From NCBI GenBank assembly GCA_026413225.1, contig CM048552.1:162204053-162268052 (forward strand): a stretch of 64,000 nt of DNA, written 5' to 3'. The notes below the pieces were generated by a model that did no database searches, had not been told where the DNA came from, and saw only the letters and a program-made list of their open reading frames with translations. Shown here piece by piece: positions 12,401 to 26,800 of this stretch (position 1 is the stretch's first letter; each line of letters opens with the position of its first letter). The position numbers were made by a program, and so were the translations under genes. Source of the stretch: Otis tarda (Eukaryota > Chordata > Aves > Otidiformes > Otididae).

Positions 12401-15400
12401 CCTGGTGTTCATCATACACTGAAAAATTGAAATATTTTACAGTTCTTTTGCTGGCATATGATGAATTCCTTCTTGCTAATTTTTCTTAGAAAAGTAGCTA
12501 CGATGCAAAAAATAATTGTGTATATATTCTACTTAAAAGAAGCCTGATGTCTGCACCTACTTTAAATATCTTCAGTTGATAATAAAAACGGATTTTTAGT
12601 GCAACTGTGAGTTGTTGCATTTATCTCTGAATGTTTAAATTCATTCCCATTAGACCAAAAACTGAAGTGAAAAAATGCTCATGATAATTGACAGAAGAAA
12701 GATTTTATTTTGAGAACCAGAAAGAAGATCACAATATGGAAGGATTTTTTAATTAAAAAATACAATAATCTTAAAGGGAATCCCACAGAAAAATGTTTGC
12801 GGAATGGTTCTTCAGTTTTTATTACAGATGCACAGACAAACTGATAAATAGATAGACAATTATTTTGTAAATATTCACCATAAAATAAATTATTTTGACA
12901 TTTTGGAGAAAAAAAAAAAAATTGTACTCCTGAGTATTTCTGGCTACTTTACAAGACAGTTAATTCTTAAAAATAATATGATATTAAAATATGATGTTTT
13001 AATAAAGGCAGGTCATTGAAGATTTAACACAGAGTACTTTATTTTCTCTATGTAATAATTATTAGGAGAACGTTTTTACCAGCTGGGTAGTGAACATTCT
13101 TTAAAAAAAATGTATATCATTATCTCCCATATTACAGTGGTAGTATGTTTAAGGCCAAGACAGCTGGATGTGTATCAGACATGTTTGTTCTCTAGGGGAG
13201 ATTAAAACTTCTATTCGAGCAACTGTATCAGATCTGTACTCTCAAAAAATGTCTACTTTTTCAGGTATATCATGTGATTTCATAGAACACATTACTTCTC
13301 CTCACAAACTTTGTCTTATCAGTCTTTTTAATGATGTTTTTACCTGTTCATCTGAGATATTATTTATCTGTAAAATGCAGTACTCAGCATACAGAATATC
13401 CAATTTTAAATCTTCTGATTCACATTAAATACAAGAGTTGGCCAAACTAGAGTCTCCTAGGAAAGGCATTTTAAATTGCTATTAGTACAGCATATTCTTG
13501 TTTATATGTAACTCTGACAAGTTTCGTCTTGTCCTAAATTAATATATTTACTCTATTATGATCTGTGTACTGCAATTACTAAGATGAATTCTCTGAGTCT
13601 TCCTATTCGATAAGCCAACAGACACACTCCTCTTGGATTTACTTAACAAAAAGATACACTTTTTAGCAAACTTTGTCCTACATTGCAATGTATTTTTCCA
13701 TTTATCTATGAATACTTACCATAGAAAAAAAGAAATAAAACGGTGTGGTTCTTAAGGCATAAACTTAGGAAAAGCTATACTTGAAATTGCTCTAATCTTT
13801 GCCAGAACGAAGAGATGTCTTCTCTTCCATTAAAATTGTGTAAGAAAAATAACTCCTGATAGATTTCAATAACCACCTGATAGGCTACACATGAAATTGT
13901 AATTCCATCATTACATATTATAATACAGTACTGTATTACTCAGTTTGGCCTTCTCAGTTTCAAAATAAATGCTTTCACAGTGCTATATAGTATATAATAA
14001 GGTTCCTAAAAGAGAAAAAACTATCTTAAAACATTTTTTCCATAATAATGTTAGTATTTGTAAATTAACAAAAGGGAAAGGGAAAGCAAAAGACTTAGTT
14101 ACCAGTGCAAGGCAACATTTAAAGATTAAATTTTAAATATCTTTAGCATATGTAAGTAAAACACCTCCTGAACAAGTAGCAGTGTTTGTACACTTAGTTT
14201 CTCATTTGAAATTTTTATCTTTAAAGTTCTAAAATTAAACAAAAAAAAACACCAACTTTTACTACTTTTACTTCCTTGTGACAAAATTCTGTAGTGAGCC
14301 TGTTTCTCATTTACACTGAAGGCCATTTACACATTACTGGCAGGGTTAAGGGGACTTCCAGCAAGTGTAAAAGTAATTTATGTTCAGCCAAAACTGAAGA
14401 GTTGATCTCTCCCTGTCCTGCAGTTAATTTTAATGCATAATTTACATGTAGCTGAAACATTAATGTCACCCGAAATAATTAATTTTCAAAATCCTATATA
14501 AACTCAGTATCAAACTTAATCCTTAACCAAGTTGCTAGATGGCCTTTAATTTATATGATGTATGGTAACCTTTTCCACTGGTAAATGTGCAGCTTGATCT
14601 GCCAATTAAATTAAAAAGCTGTTCATGCCAGGGATGATGTTCAAAGGATGAGTGCATTCCTGATAAGAATACCTGTAAAGCTTCCGTTCTTTTCAAAATG
14701 TAACAAGATAATATTTCATCAGTACCTAGCATTAACACAGATTTTATTTCACTTGATCCTGTCCTTTAGCAAATATCACAGAAGAAAAAAAAAAAAACAC
14801 CAAACCAGCTTGATAATAGAAACATATTAACCACAGTATTATCTAAACCCATTCACTTCATTTGAGAAATTTCTTTGGATTATTGTACCTCATCATATTT
14901 TATTAAGTCAGTTGAGCTCAACATCTGAAGACTGAGAGAAAAAATTAACTTATTTCTGAAAGATGATGCTGAGAGTTAAGAATAATCTTATGAGCTACAC
15001 AGCTGATACATAAAAAATATAAACATAAATAAATAAATGTGAATTATGAAGTGTTTGGGTTTTTTTTGTTACTGACAGGCTTCAACCTTGTTCTCCTTTC
15101 TAAATCACAGCACCAATCAACTTATAGGCATGTCCAGGCCATTCCCTAGAGACCTGATCATTGAATGAAGACAGTAAAAGCTAGAACAGGAAGTTTTGTA
15201 GAAATAAAATTAGAAGACACGCAAATGCAAGAGTAGTTTTCAGACATGTCTAAGTGACACACAACCCTAAGCCCTAGTTTGGAAATTTACCAGGAAGGCT
15301 TAAAAGAAGCTGCCTGAAGATCTTTGAAAATTTACACTTTAGTAGACCAAACCACTTTTCAATGGAAAATGTGCTAGTTTAATCCACTTAGATACTTTCA

Positions 15401-18400
15401 CATTTTAGTACAGGTTTCTATTGGCTCAATTTTCGAAACTGTGGAAAAAAGCATGAAAGAGCTGAAACATGCGCAGTGAGATTGATCCAGATCTTTGTCA
15501 CCACTTCTGTCCCAAAGGTTTTTTTTTTAGTAGTAACTTGAAGCAGGAGGGAAAATCTATAATATAGCACACATATCGCAGAGTAAAATACGACCATGTA
15601 AAATTTTTTTTTCACTAAAACATTGTGACACCATCTGCTCAGCATTATTTTCATACCTTTTCACCTATTTCCATATATCAAAGCAAAACTAGTCAGAAAA
15701 CAGAAAAAATATTCACTTTATAGTAACAGATGAAAAAATAGTTTTTCTCCGGTCATTGCTATAATAAAACTAACTCATCACAAAGCCTTGTTGAAACAAT
15801 GTACCTAAACACAGAATCTATTATCTACATTTCCAAGACAGTCCACTCACTGCTAATAGCCTCAAATAGCCACACTAGCCACTTTTCAGATCTATTCATT
15901 TTTTTTTTTCAGAAGCCATACACAGTCTTGTCAGTGATATTGAAAAATGCTGGAAATAGAGCTAAAGAAAATACTCAAAATGCACACAAGTCAACATAAA
16001 TATGGATTTTAAAGCATGAGCAATGAAGACACTGACAACATTAAATGCTGTTTCCCTTTGCCTTACAACCAGAGAGAGAGTGGATGGCAGCAGAACCACT
16101 ATGGCTTTAAATGGTGAATGAGATGCATGTTCCCTCAATCCTAATTCATATCTATTTTGTTTCACTCTGACACTGCATATCAATCTAACAGTCAAGCTTT
16201 CTTAGAGCCAGCACAGGTATTACATGAAGATGTCCCTGCACCTACTGTACTGTGTCCAGGGCCCTGTCTACTGAGATCACGCATGCAATTGAGCACATTG
16301 CTGTGCCTATCTGGGTGATATCCCTGTATTTTATTTTTGAGGGAATTGGTGCGTTGCTTTCTCTCATAAGACTTAGTCAGAATGCAACACAGATGTGCCA
16401 CCAGCAAGGTATTTGTATGGTCACAGAAACAGACCAACCATGGACATATAAACAAAGGCAGACCTTGGCACTTTCAGTTCTTCCAGTGGCTTACCAGATA
16501 GGCTGTATTTAAACAGTTTGGTATTCTGCTTGAATCAGCATATTCGGTTTTGCTATAAAATTCCATATTGGCATGAATGAATGTACGTATAATTTGAGAT
16601 GTGATGGAGCAAGTGGATCTGACATGAAGGCAGAAGATTGAGGAAGAGTGACCAAGCCAAAGGCTGATCTAAGAAAATGATTTTTGCAGAAGACTGGGCA
16701 AACTTAGACATGTCAGTCCAGGGATCCTAGTTAGGGTAGCTATTTTATTTATCTAAGTGTCATTAGAAATCTGAATCTACGTTTGAGAGAGTTTTACAAC
16801 ACTTGGGTCAGTTTCTATGCTGCTGTATTGCCAGTTTACACCAAGTGAGAATCTTGCCCACTGGTTACAGCAAATTCTTTCTATTCAGCTAATCTAGTTT
16901 GTTGTGTTGAGTGTATTCCACTTCCTTTATTAGCAAAGAAAATAAGATCTATGACCTTGGCTACTTTCTTGGGAAAACAGTCCTTTATCTCAGGATACAG
17001 AGAAGAAGTGTGTGATGTGAATAAAGCCGCTAAATAGAAACCTGAGCAAGAGAGTGCTCTATGGAAAATGGGGAAGTGATACATTGGGAAATCCCCTATG
17101 AGCTTCACAGGTGGACAGGTGTGACTGAAGGCCCTCTTTCTCTGTAGCAGTGACTTTCTTAAAATCCTGAGTGTACTGAATAAAGCAGACAGCTTCTAGG
17201 ACAACAGTATTTTCATAGCTGCAAGCAGGTTAAGGCTGTGACAAAATGTAAAAGCAAAATGTAAAAGAAATTGACACACTTATTTAATTTTTTTTGCTTC
17301 TAATGTTCTGAAACTTGTGACTGGAATACTTGTATTTCTATTACAGTAGAGTGTGCGTAGAGATCATATGGAAATTCTTTGGTTTTTTTCCTGTAAGGAT
17401 TGCAGCAATCTCTGTCCCCAAATTACTCATTACAAATTTATATAGCACAGCTGGTGCTCTGTATAAGCCACAGGGCATTTGTTGACACTACACTGAGCAG
17501 GTATATTTACAGGACTCAAGAGAAAGTGGTATGGTATTTGTTTTCAAAAACTCCTAAAACATCTGCAAGGTACAACGAAAAAAATAAACGGAGTCTATGC
17601 CACTTCACTTCAATCAGCAAATGCTGACTATTAGGAATTAATTTACCTTCTACTATACCCTCGATAGATTACAGTCATTTATCTTAACTGCCAGTAAGGG
17701 AAATGCAAGAGCAGATTAAAGTTGCCCAAATAATTCAGACATTTCAAAACGGTAAAAACTCTATGAAAGTATAAATGGAAAATTCTGGCACTAGACAATA
17801 CTGTTCAGCCCTACCATAGAAAAAGCAACAGACACAATCCAGTTCCCTTAGTACAGGTAAACCTAGTAAAGATTATGGATTTACTACTTCAGGGTGCTAT
17901 TTTAAAAATCACCACCCGAAACAGGAAAAAAAAGATGTCATCTTTACCTAATCAGAATGACTGATGCCATGTAAACTAAGGTCATGTTTATGACTTATAT
18001 CATTTTACAACATTGAATATTTATTACTGAAAAGAAATAGTAAAGCCCATGTCTACAAATGAAATTAATCAAAATGGTGAGTAACTAGAAAAGCTAAAGG
18101 CTTAGAAGGTAAGAAAACTTCTAAATACCAGTGTTTCTTGATCACTGAAATGAGCAGCAGTAATACTGTGGTTTAGTATTCTTTGACTTGCTGAGGAAAA
18201 ATTCCTGGAAATAACTCGAACAAGAAAATGAAAAAAACACCTTTTCAAGAGAGCGGAGAGATTACACAGCCTAACCGCTCACAGCGCAGAGCTTCATAAA
18301 CACACAGCGGTGATTATATGACCTTGTTTTTTGTGGCAGGGCATAGCTGAGGTTCAGCAGACCTTTTCCAGATCTATGTTCTTACATCTGGCTAGTTGAG

Positions 18401-20899
18401 GTTTTATTAAGTTGCCTACACGTAAGAGTTTAGCACAGTTAGAGATACCTACTTTTCTATCTCTTAGACTTCATTCTAATTATGGCAACTAGGTTTCTGA
18501 ATGTCTTTAAAAGATTCAAGAGAAAAGTATGTGCTCCTTGATGCTGTTGAGAGCATATGGGAATCCCAGTCATCTTGACTACACCTCTACTGGTAAATAA
18601 ACTGAAGCAAGACCTATCCCTGCTCCTGGGGAAAAGGAGCATGATGCAGGCTTTCGGCTTCTCCTTCCCAAGGTGAGGTGGCAGTCCACAGTGCAGGCAT
18701 GGAGCACAGCGTATTTCTCCACTTCCTCTTGGCTCCCTACTGTTACCATATTGGGTGGAAAGACCTTGTTGTACCAGTTTGCAAAGAGCCTTGGTCCTAA
18801 CTATTGACTATTAACTGTGTGCTTTAACTTCGTTCTGTCTAAAACAGAATAATGATGATATTGTGGACCCTGCTCTGAAAGGCTTACAGGATTGCTTAAG
18901 AAGACTTTCCAAATAATCCAGTGAATACAAAAAGACTGATTATTTCTTGCAGCATTTTGCAGTATCTGTCCTCTCCTTAAGAAAATTGTCCTATAAATCT
19001 CACAGTGCAACTTCCATACTGTGAGACTTAAGATGACCTGCACATTTGTGTACACTTTTCAAAATAATAATTTCAGGGGTCATATGTTCAATGCCTTTAA
19101 GAGGTTAAGTGGCATGTTTCAGCATATTTTAAAGCCTGTAAATCTTTTTGTTGTTGCACTGCCGGTCAAAAGTGCAGATCCTGACAGGTCACTAGTTCCT
19201 ACTTGGTGGTAAACTGTACTACGTGCTCTACAGGAGATTTCACAGCTTCCACTGAAAAAGATTAATGCCTAGAGTCCCACTTAGGGGGGGTAATATAGGC
19301 TCTACCTCACCATAATCTCTATTATTAAAAGCTTCATTTGGAAATATTCTTCACCGACGTTTTACTCATTGTAAAAAATGTTCACTTTTGGGAGGGTAGG
19401 AAAAGCACAAACAGCATTTCTTTATTCCTTTGATTCTATAAACATATTTGTATAGATTCCAGTTTAGAACAACAAGTCCACTTTCTGCTTTCGTAAATTA
19501 GAATCCAGGAAGAATCTGTCTGCTTTTATAACTCAATAGGAGAAAATCAATAAAAGTTAAACCTGTCTCTCTGAGTGTCTGCTAGACAATGTTTATGAAA
19601 AATGCTGACACCAACAATATGGAGGGAGTCATGCTTATCTGTAACAAAAAAAAAAAAAAAAGTATTACTTTTCCTGTTATCTTGCATTCTGTTTTAGAAA
19701 ACTGGTATCCTAGATGCTAGAGCACTTGCTCAGCTCTGGTTGATCACTTACTAACTGAAGTCAGGAAAGAAAGATTTATCAGTATAATTAATTATTTTTG
19801 CCTTGCATACAGCACACCGATGCCATCTACAGACATGTGTAAAAGCATTCCTAAATACATCCAATTTGATCTATGAAGCTTCTCTCCTGGATATTAATTA
19901 ATATGTTTATTTCCCTGACTGTGACTGGAATACTAATAGCTTAGCCACTGGAGATCAGATCCCCCTTGACTGCAGTCCAATACAAGGCTCTCACCAGTTT
20001 AGCAGACACTGAATCGGGCCCTGAGAGTTTTCTGGTTGCATAATACCCTCAACCTTCCTCTGCAAAACAAATTATTTCCTCTAATTTTGCTGCACAAGAC
20101 AAACTATTCCCTTGTGCGCAGATGATTCACTCATTTGATTTGGACAGACGTCCCAAACCTGTCTGAGGGGTAAACTGTTCTGCTACATCATATGTATCAT
20201 TTCAGCACACTGTCTCTTACCTGAGATCGTCCCAACACAACAGTTTTCCCTGACAAATGCCAAGAAAAGAATAGCGCTGTAATGCACAGCTTCGGGAACA
20301 GCCCTGCATTGCTTTTACACTCACAAATCATCCAAACCTGTGAAAGGTTCCTCTTCCAGTCACTTTTCTCTATTTTAAGTTTAAACAAATGTGATCTGAT
20401 CTGATTTGGGTTTTGTTTTATGGCTTTTCTTTTTCTTTCTCTTAGCCTTCATTATGTTCCCTAGGCAAGTCCGTTTTCTCACCTGTCACTGACATTTTGT
20501 TCAAGAGATACTTTGCACCGGAAAAAACTGCAACTATTTACTTCTGGAAATATCATCCTGAATCCAGACATAGTGACTAGTTCGTTCTCAACAGATACTC
20601 TTTATTTGCATTTTTTTGTGAAATTGGCATTGGAAATGTACTGTCTCCCATGCAACATCTGATGAGAGAGGGAGGTTCTAGCTGAGATTTCGTAAACATG
20701 ACTGCATGAATGTAACTGCAGTGTTCTCCTTCCTCTAAGGTTGTACTTTCTTAAATAAACGATGCAAATAATTTTGTCATTCCTTGTTATTAATCATGAT
20801 ATAAGCTACTTACAAAATCAAAACTTTCAAAGTCATTATATTCAGAATGTCTTTTTCTGTATGGGTAGAAACATGAGAAAGGAACAGCAGCACTGAGAA
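12401..20899. other. Long AT-rich non-coding stretch
   Basis: About 8.5 kb without a supported gene or transposon. Simple sequence includes A-runs (12907-12920, 14786-14797, 19646-19661), an AAATA-type run near 15020 and a short AAAATGTAAAAG duplication near 17245-17267. Open frames stay below 90 codons apart from those adjoining the next CR1. None shows a domain. Confidence 0.6.
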
Positions 20900-22081
20900 C
20901 AGGCAGCACAGGGAGAGGGAAGGCAAATTGTGCCTGGCTGTCCTGGTAGTCATCTGCGATGATGGTTCTGTGGATGAGGGGAGGACAATAAATGCTGTAT
21001 AACTTGAATTTAGCAAAGACTTTGAAATGGCCTCTCATAGTATAGTTATAGCCAGGCTGGTGAGATACAGTTTGGGTAAATGGACTGTAAGGTAGGTCTG
21101 GAACTGACTGGATCACTAGGCTTAATAAGTTGTGTTCAGTAAAACAAAGTTTAATTGGAAAACATTTCAGTGGAGTCAATGGTGGGGCTGAGGCCATTTA
21201 ATGGCTTTATTAATGACTTGAAAAATGAAAGGAAATGTACTTCCAGCAATTTTGTGGAATTGTGAAAGAGCAGTCAATCTGCTGGAAAGCAGGGATGTAA
21301 TTCAGAGGTATCTCTACAGACTGGAAAAATGGGCCAACAGGAATCCCTTGAGGTTCAAGATAGGCAGATGCAAAGTCCTGCTCCTGGGAGGAATAAACTC
21401 AGGACAGGCTGAGGGGGACAATGAGCTGGAAAGCAACTCTACAGGAAAGGACCTGAGAATCCTGGTGGCCAAGATCAATGTCAGCAGTGTGCCCTTGCAG
21501 CAAGGAAAGCCAACAGCATCCTGGGTTGTATCAGCAAGACTGGAGTCAGCACAGCAAGGGAAGTGATTGATTTTTTTCCTTTTGGTACGTGTGAGACCAC
21601 ATGTGCAGTGCTGCGTCCAGTGCAAGAGAGACACACACATACTGGAGCAAGACTAGTGAAGGACCTCCAAGATGGTCAGGAACTGGGACACAAGACATAC
21701 AAGGACTGAGGGAGGTGCATTTGTTCAGTCTGGCGAAGATGCAGCTTGAGGGGATCTTACTGCTGTCTACAGCTACCTAATGGGACAGTTTAAAGAAGAC
21801 AGACTCAGCTTCTTCTGAGAAGTGCACAGTGATAGGATAAGAGGTAACAGACACAAATTGAAATGAAAGAAATTCCATGAAAAAAATTCAGGAGGAATTT
21901 CATCAAGCACCAGAACAGGTCGCTTAGAGAGGCTGTGGGACTCTCTGCCCTCAGAGATACTCAGAATTCAAATGGATATCACCTTCAGAAACCTGACAAG
22001 CTGTCCCTGATCAGAGCTGGGTGTCTGGCTAGGTGACCTCTGGATGTCCCTTCCAACCTAAATTACTCTGTGACTCCTATG
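20900..22081 (+). mobile_element. Old, heavily decayed CR1 LINE, 1.2 kb
   Basis: Scattered ORF2 signatures appear in order but in changing frames. GKLCL (for GKSCL) and GSVDEG come near 20918-20970, then EFSKDFE (for DFSKAFD) near 21007, FNGFINDL near 21200, then RLEKWANRNPLRFK and GRCKVLLLG at 21328-21390. The region downstream retains VRPHVQCC-like text and GNRHKL-like text. The 3' UTR is still visible as TAGGTGACCTCTGGATGTCC and TTCCAACCTAAATTACTCTG, ending in a corrupted octamer tail at about 22080. The many indels and decayed tail mark it as one of the oldest CR1s in the window. The 5' limit is uncertain by some tens of bases. Confidence 0.88.
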
Positions 22082-23733
22082 CAGGATTTCTGATGAAATT
22101 TCTTTTTTTTTTTCTGTGTAATGAAGTTGTTTGTATCCCTAATCTGTGTAAGCTGCACATGTATTTATACACTATGTTCATGCATAATTATTTCAGGATT
22201 CACTTAATATACCTTATTCTACTGCTTAACAGTGGACTTGCAAGAAGAAATCATCACAATCAAAGTGTTAATTAAAAAATTGTGAAAATATCAGGAAAAC
22301 ACAAGCTAAATTTTGCGACTGTCTCCAAGACCATGTAATGACTGTGGCTTACAAACACCTCAAACTAGTCTTAATATATCACAAAGTTCATAAATCTTAT
22401 TATATAAAAAAGAGAATCAAAGGATCCTCATTTATATTTGGGGAAGCCATTACATAATTTTTCACTGTTATGTGCTTCATTCACATTTTATCTGTCACAG
22501 AGATGAATTCCAATCAGAAGAGTGCTAGAGTATGGCTGCCAGAATGATGAAGTGAGGATCAATGCCACCAAATCAAAACGTACACCAAAAAAGGAAATTA
22601 AAAAAAAAACCTCAGCAACAATCATTTTCCAATGCCCAGGTACATTCCTGAACATTATTTACTTCATAGACACATATAAAAAAAAAATTACATACATATA
22701 AAAATATATAAGTGTATATATATATAGCTCATGTGACCAGAATTTCTGCTTTTAATTTCCCAGAAGCTCCGCTGAAAAACATCAGATTATTTTGCTTTAC
22801 GCACCTTCTCCTGTCAGACTGCACTGGGAATTGCCAACAGGGAAGCAGGACACCTGGGAATGGATGCCAGCTCAGTCTGCTCTAACTGGGAACTTTTATT
22901 TATAGAAGCATAGTTCATGTGGACGTGGAACTGAGTGACTGGTACAAAATATAACAATAATTTAAACTCATTTGTTTCTGGAGTATAAATATCAAATGAG
23001 CAACCACCACGAATAAATAAAAAAGAGAATTATCAGCAGGGAAGGTCCATGTCAGCTTCTACAAGAAAATTGAGACATGAACTATCTGGATTTTGTTTAA
23101 AGCATATAGTTTCATTTCTGATCTATAAATTCACTAATGTCTTCAATTCACTTGACAGACTGCTCTTGTCCTCACTTTAAGCAGCACTGCTATGATAAGC
23201 AACAGGGGTAAAAGACTCCCTGTAGATGTAAAAGAAGTGGCTGCCACAGCAGCTTCATAGGTGCAATCCCCTTCCCTTTGAAACAATTCCTTTATTTCTG
23301 GATCTAACACACCCCATAAACTTTCAAAAAGGCTGCACAGCCCATCTTCTCAAGCCAGAACTGCGGTGGAATTTCTATTGGGAAAAAGAAGGGATGCAGT
23401 GGGAAATTTTTGAAGTCAGTTCACAGCTAATGAGTACCATCTGCCTGGAAGGAAAGCAAAAGATGCTGGCTTGATCAAGTTTGTTTTGTACCTGCTTTTT
23501 CCTGTGTTTTGAAAAGCGATATACACAAAGTCTGGACTGGCAATCTTTGGAGAGGACCTTCTAAAACTAAAAAAAAAAATAAGAAGTTTTTAAAAATACA
23601 AAAAAATAAAAATGAAATTACTGATAGTGTCCTTAATAAGAGTAATTTCTCCAAGTTTACACTGTATATGCTACACGCAAGGCAATTATTACCAACTATC
23701 ATCACTCCTTATAACATAGAGATGAAATCACTA
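22082..23733. other. AT-rich non-coding sequence
   Basis: Holds a T-run near 22104, a short ATATAT run near 22705-22728 and A-runs near 22600, 22680 and 23570. The small overlapping open frames at 23475-23736 lie on opposite strands over A/T-rich sequence and are not coding. Nothing else was recognised. Confidence 0.6.
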
Positions 23734-23801
23734 TGACCAGATGACCTTTAAGGGTCCCTTCCAATCCAAACTGTTACTCTATGATTCTGCGATTCTATGA
23801 C
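23734..23801 (+). mobile_element. CR1 3'-tail remnant, 68 bases
   Basis: Only the last 3' UTR bases of a CR1 are present: AGATGACCTTTAAGGGTCCC, TTCCAATCC and a tail of TCTATGATTCTGCGATTCTATG. The extreme 5' truncation means no coding sequence is included. Confidence 0.9.
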
Positions 23802-26800
23802 CGCACACATCATTTCCTCAGCTACATCTCGTGCTCTCCTTTTCAAGCAGGGACACAGCCCTGCTCCAAACAGGGACTGCATTTCCTCTGAATGACAAAG
23901 TACTCTGAAACAACTCGTGTTTAACAGCATTATGCAGAGAGTAATCTGCATGTGACACTTTTTAGCAAATAAATACCTAATCTAATGCTACCACTTAGTG
24001 TAATCACAGACATGTCTACAGGTTGTATAGACTCAGATGACCGAAATCCTGACAGGAATGCGGTTTTAGTCCTTTTTGGCAGCCAGGGGCTTGACTATTC
24101 ACCCAGGTTCCTATGTAATCCAACATGTCCTGGACTCCACACTACCTAGTTCTAAACCAGTTCAGCATATAGACAAACACATATCATGGACAGTGAATTG
24201 CAGTCATGTCCTTGAATGCAATAGTCATCAATAACACGACTGGTGTTTTTCTTTCATCCATTTCAAGAAGGTAGTTAAATATATACCTAATGCAATGCTA
24301 CATACTGTGCCCATCCCCGTTATCAGGCATCACGTCTTCCACTTCTTCCTTGCTTTCACCTCTGACAGAGTAACAATGGTTTCAGTCAGTGTTAAATCCA
24401 GTGGGCTTTGAGGGTTTGAGGTTTTATTTTTTGATGGCTAACTCTATGCCACCAGTAAGCTGTGGCTCTGCTCTGCCACCAGCCCCTGCAACATATCAGC
24501 CAGTGAACACATACTTAAAAATGAAGAATGCTGATACTTTGCTCCGTTCTGGTTCTCCTCTCCCTCTGATCTGGAGTCTCTGGGCTGGCAGTACAAGATA
24601 ACTGCTGTTGCATCCCCAGACTACAGTGGCAGAAATCTTGGCAGCCAGACAAAAGGTAATGAAAATTTCAAAGGTACAAGGCTCTTCTTGGAGCTGCAGA
24701 AAGTGACAGTGATGTCAGTTGAATCATAACAGAAGCATCTAAGCAAAAAGGAACACAACACCAATAAAAAAAAAAAAGTGCTTTTTTTTTTTTTTTACTG
24801 TATATGTATTTTAAGATAAAAAGTCCTTCCCAATGCTCAGGAGGTTGTTGCTATTAAAGGACCTGGCATAGGAGGGAAATTTTGGTTTGTTTGGTTTTTT
24901 TTTCCTAAGGGCAGAAGAAATACCTCTCACATTAAACATTTAAAACCTGTCAGGACTGAAGGGTAAACATACAAACATGGGTGGCATTCTGTGTCCTGCA
25001 GTGTAAATGCCTCCCAAACTGCAAATATTTAGCTGTTCCACAGTCCAGTCTTTAAAAAGGGAGCTGTATTTTCAGCCTGCAGACATAAAGGGAATCAGGT
25101 GCAATACCTGCATGTGTACTGCGCTGTATATTTAAAACTCCCCATGTACTGCTCGGAAACAATACACTAAAATCGTATGATTTTCCATGTAACTGCATAT
25201 TGATTTGTCATGATGATTTCTAAATCATGATGGTTTTTAAATTTTTAGTTTAGTAACCTAAAGACTCAAAGCTTGAATATGCTTAAGAAATGGTGTTTGT
25301 ATTATACATCCTGTATTTTGTATAGAAAAAGCTATATTCAACATGATTCAAGTTTTATGATACTAATGGTGTGTATCATTTTGAAAAGGAAATTACAAAA
25401 GACAAACAAAATCAAAACCAATGCTTTCAGTTCTACATATGTATGTATGTACATTTTATACAACACTTACAAAGTAGTCAGATTTGGGAAGGAATCCCAC
25501 AGAGAGGGAAAACTCAGCTCTGCATGGCATGCTTCAGCCTGGTCCAAACTATTGTTTTAAGCACGAATCTTTTAGTAACTTCACCAACAGTTGCACAGGC
25601 AAGGAGAGGATTAGAAGACAAATAGCCAAAGAGATCACTCCAAAACCCTTTCTAAACCTCCCCGTCTGCTGTAGGGCTTAAACAAGCAGCACAAGCTTTC
25701 CTACAGCTGCCTCTGTGTCACAGCCGGTGCAGCAAGAGCTCCCCCCTTTGTCTTCACAAACTTTTAACCACTTTGCTCACTTCCGACTCTTGAAAGAAGA
25801 CAGGAAAAAAAATAAACTAAGAGAAGCTACTATGCCCTATCAGAGAGGAAAAAAAAAAAAAGAAAGAAAAGAAAAACAAAACCAAGCAAAAACCACTCTA
25901 GTTATTTATTTCAACAGAAAATATATAACCTGCATACTTTAGGATCTTTACAAAACCATCTACTTCAAGCCACGATGTCTTAGGGAATAGGCTGTTTTGA
26001 AGCGGTCAGCCTGGGGAGAAATGACTTTTCATGGCAAATACTTCAGAAAACCTGTCTGATAAGTCCAAATCGTTTTTTGCACCCTCAGATCAAAATGCAG
26101 AACCTTCTAAAAACAAACACACACCTAGCATTTCTTAAAAGACCTGAGTTTCTCCAAGCTGCTACCACTTCAGCCAACAATCTGGCCACTGAGCCAGGGC
26201 CTCTTAGGTAGAAATGGTTTTTATGGAAAGCTGAAGCAGGTGTTTAAAGACCTCAAGTATACCCTATGAAAATCAGTAATACACATATACTGAAATGCAG
26301 TAAAAATAACAAGAAAAAGCAAACAATTCTGGAAAATCATGTCCAACATTACCTAGGAAAATTTCCTAATTCCTCCCTAAAAAATATGACCAAATAGTTA
26401 GGTAAGAACAGTAACTGCAATTTCAGAAACTACAGTAATTAAGGCAGAGAGTGTTAACTCTGTGCATGTGAGCTGATGATAATAAGAAACACTTCTTCTG
26501 TTACTGTAATACTCCTTGCTTATCGTAATATGTTTTATTCTCAAACCATAGCTGCATGAGTTAGGGGGAAAGTCAAGGTGCATCTTGTTTTCCCAGAGAA
26601 TGTTTTATCTTAGTCTTAAAAATAGCAGAAGATGCTTACATTATCATATGATTTTAAAGAAAAAAGATATTTCATAATAAAATTAAAATGCATTTGCCCA
26701 CATTATACATTATACAGTATCTAATGCTTTGCCTCTCATGCTGCTGTTTCCGTGAACCTGGCAGAGTGCTTCAAATTTTCTGACTCATTTAGTTGTAGCT

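Noticed and set aside
16192-16512. Overlapping opposite-strand frames of 86-87 codons
   Set aside because: Neither shows a domain, membrane pattern or codon bias, and both overlap each other. Treated as chance frames.
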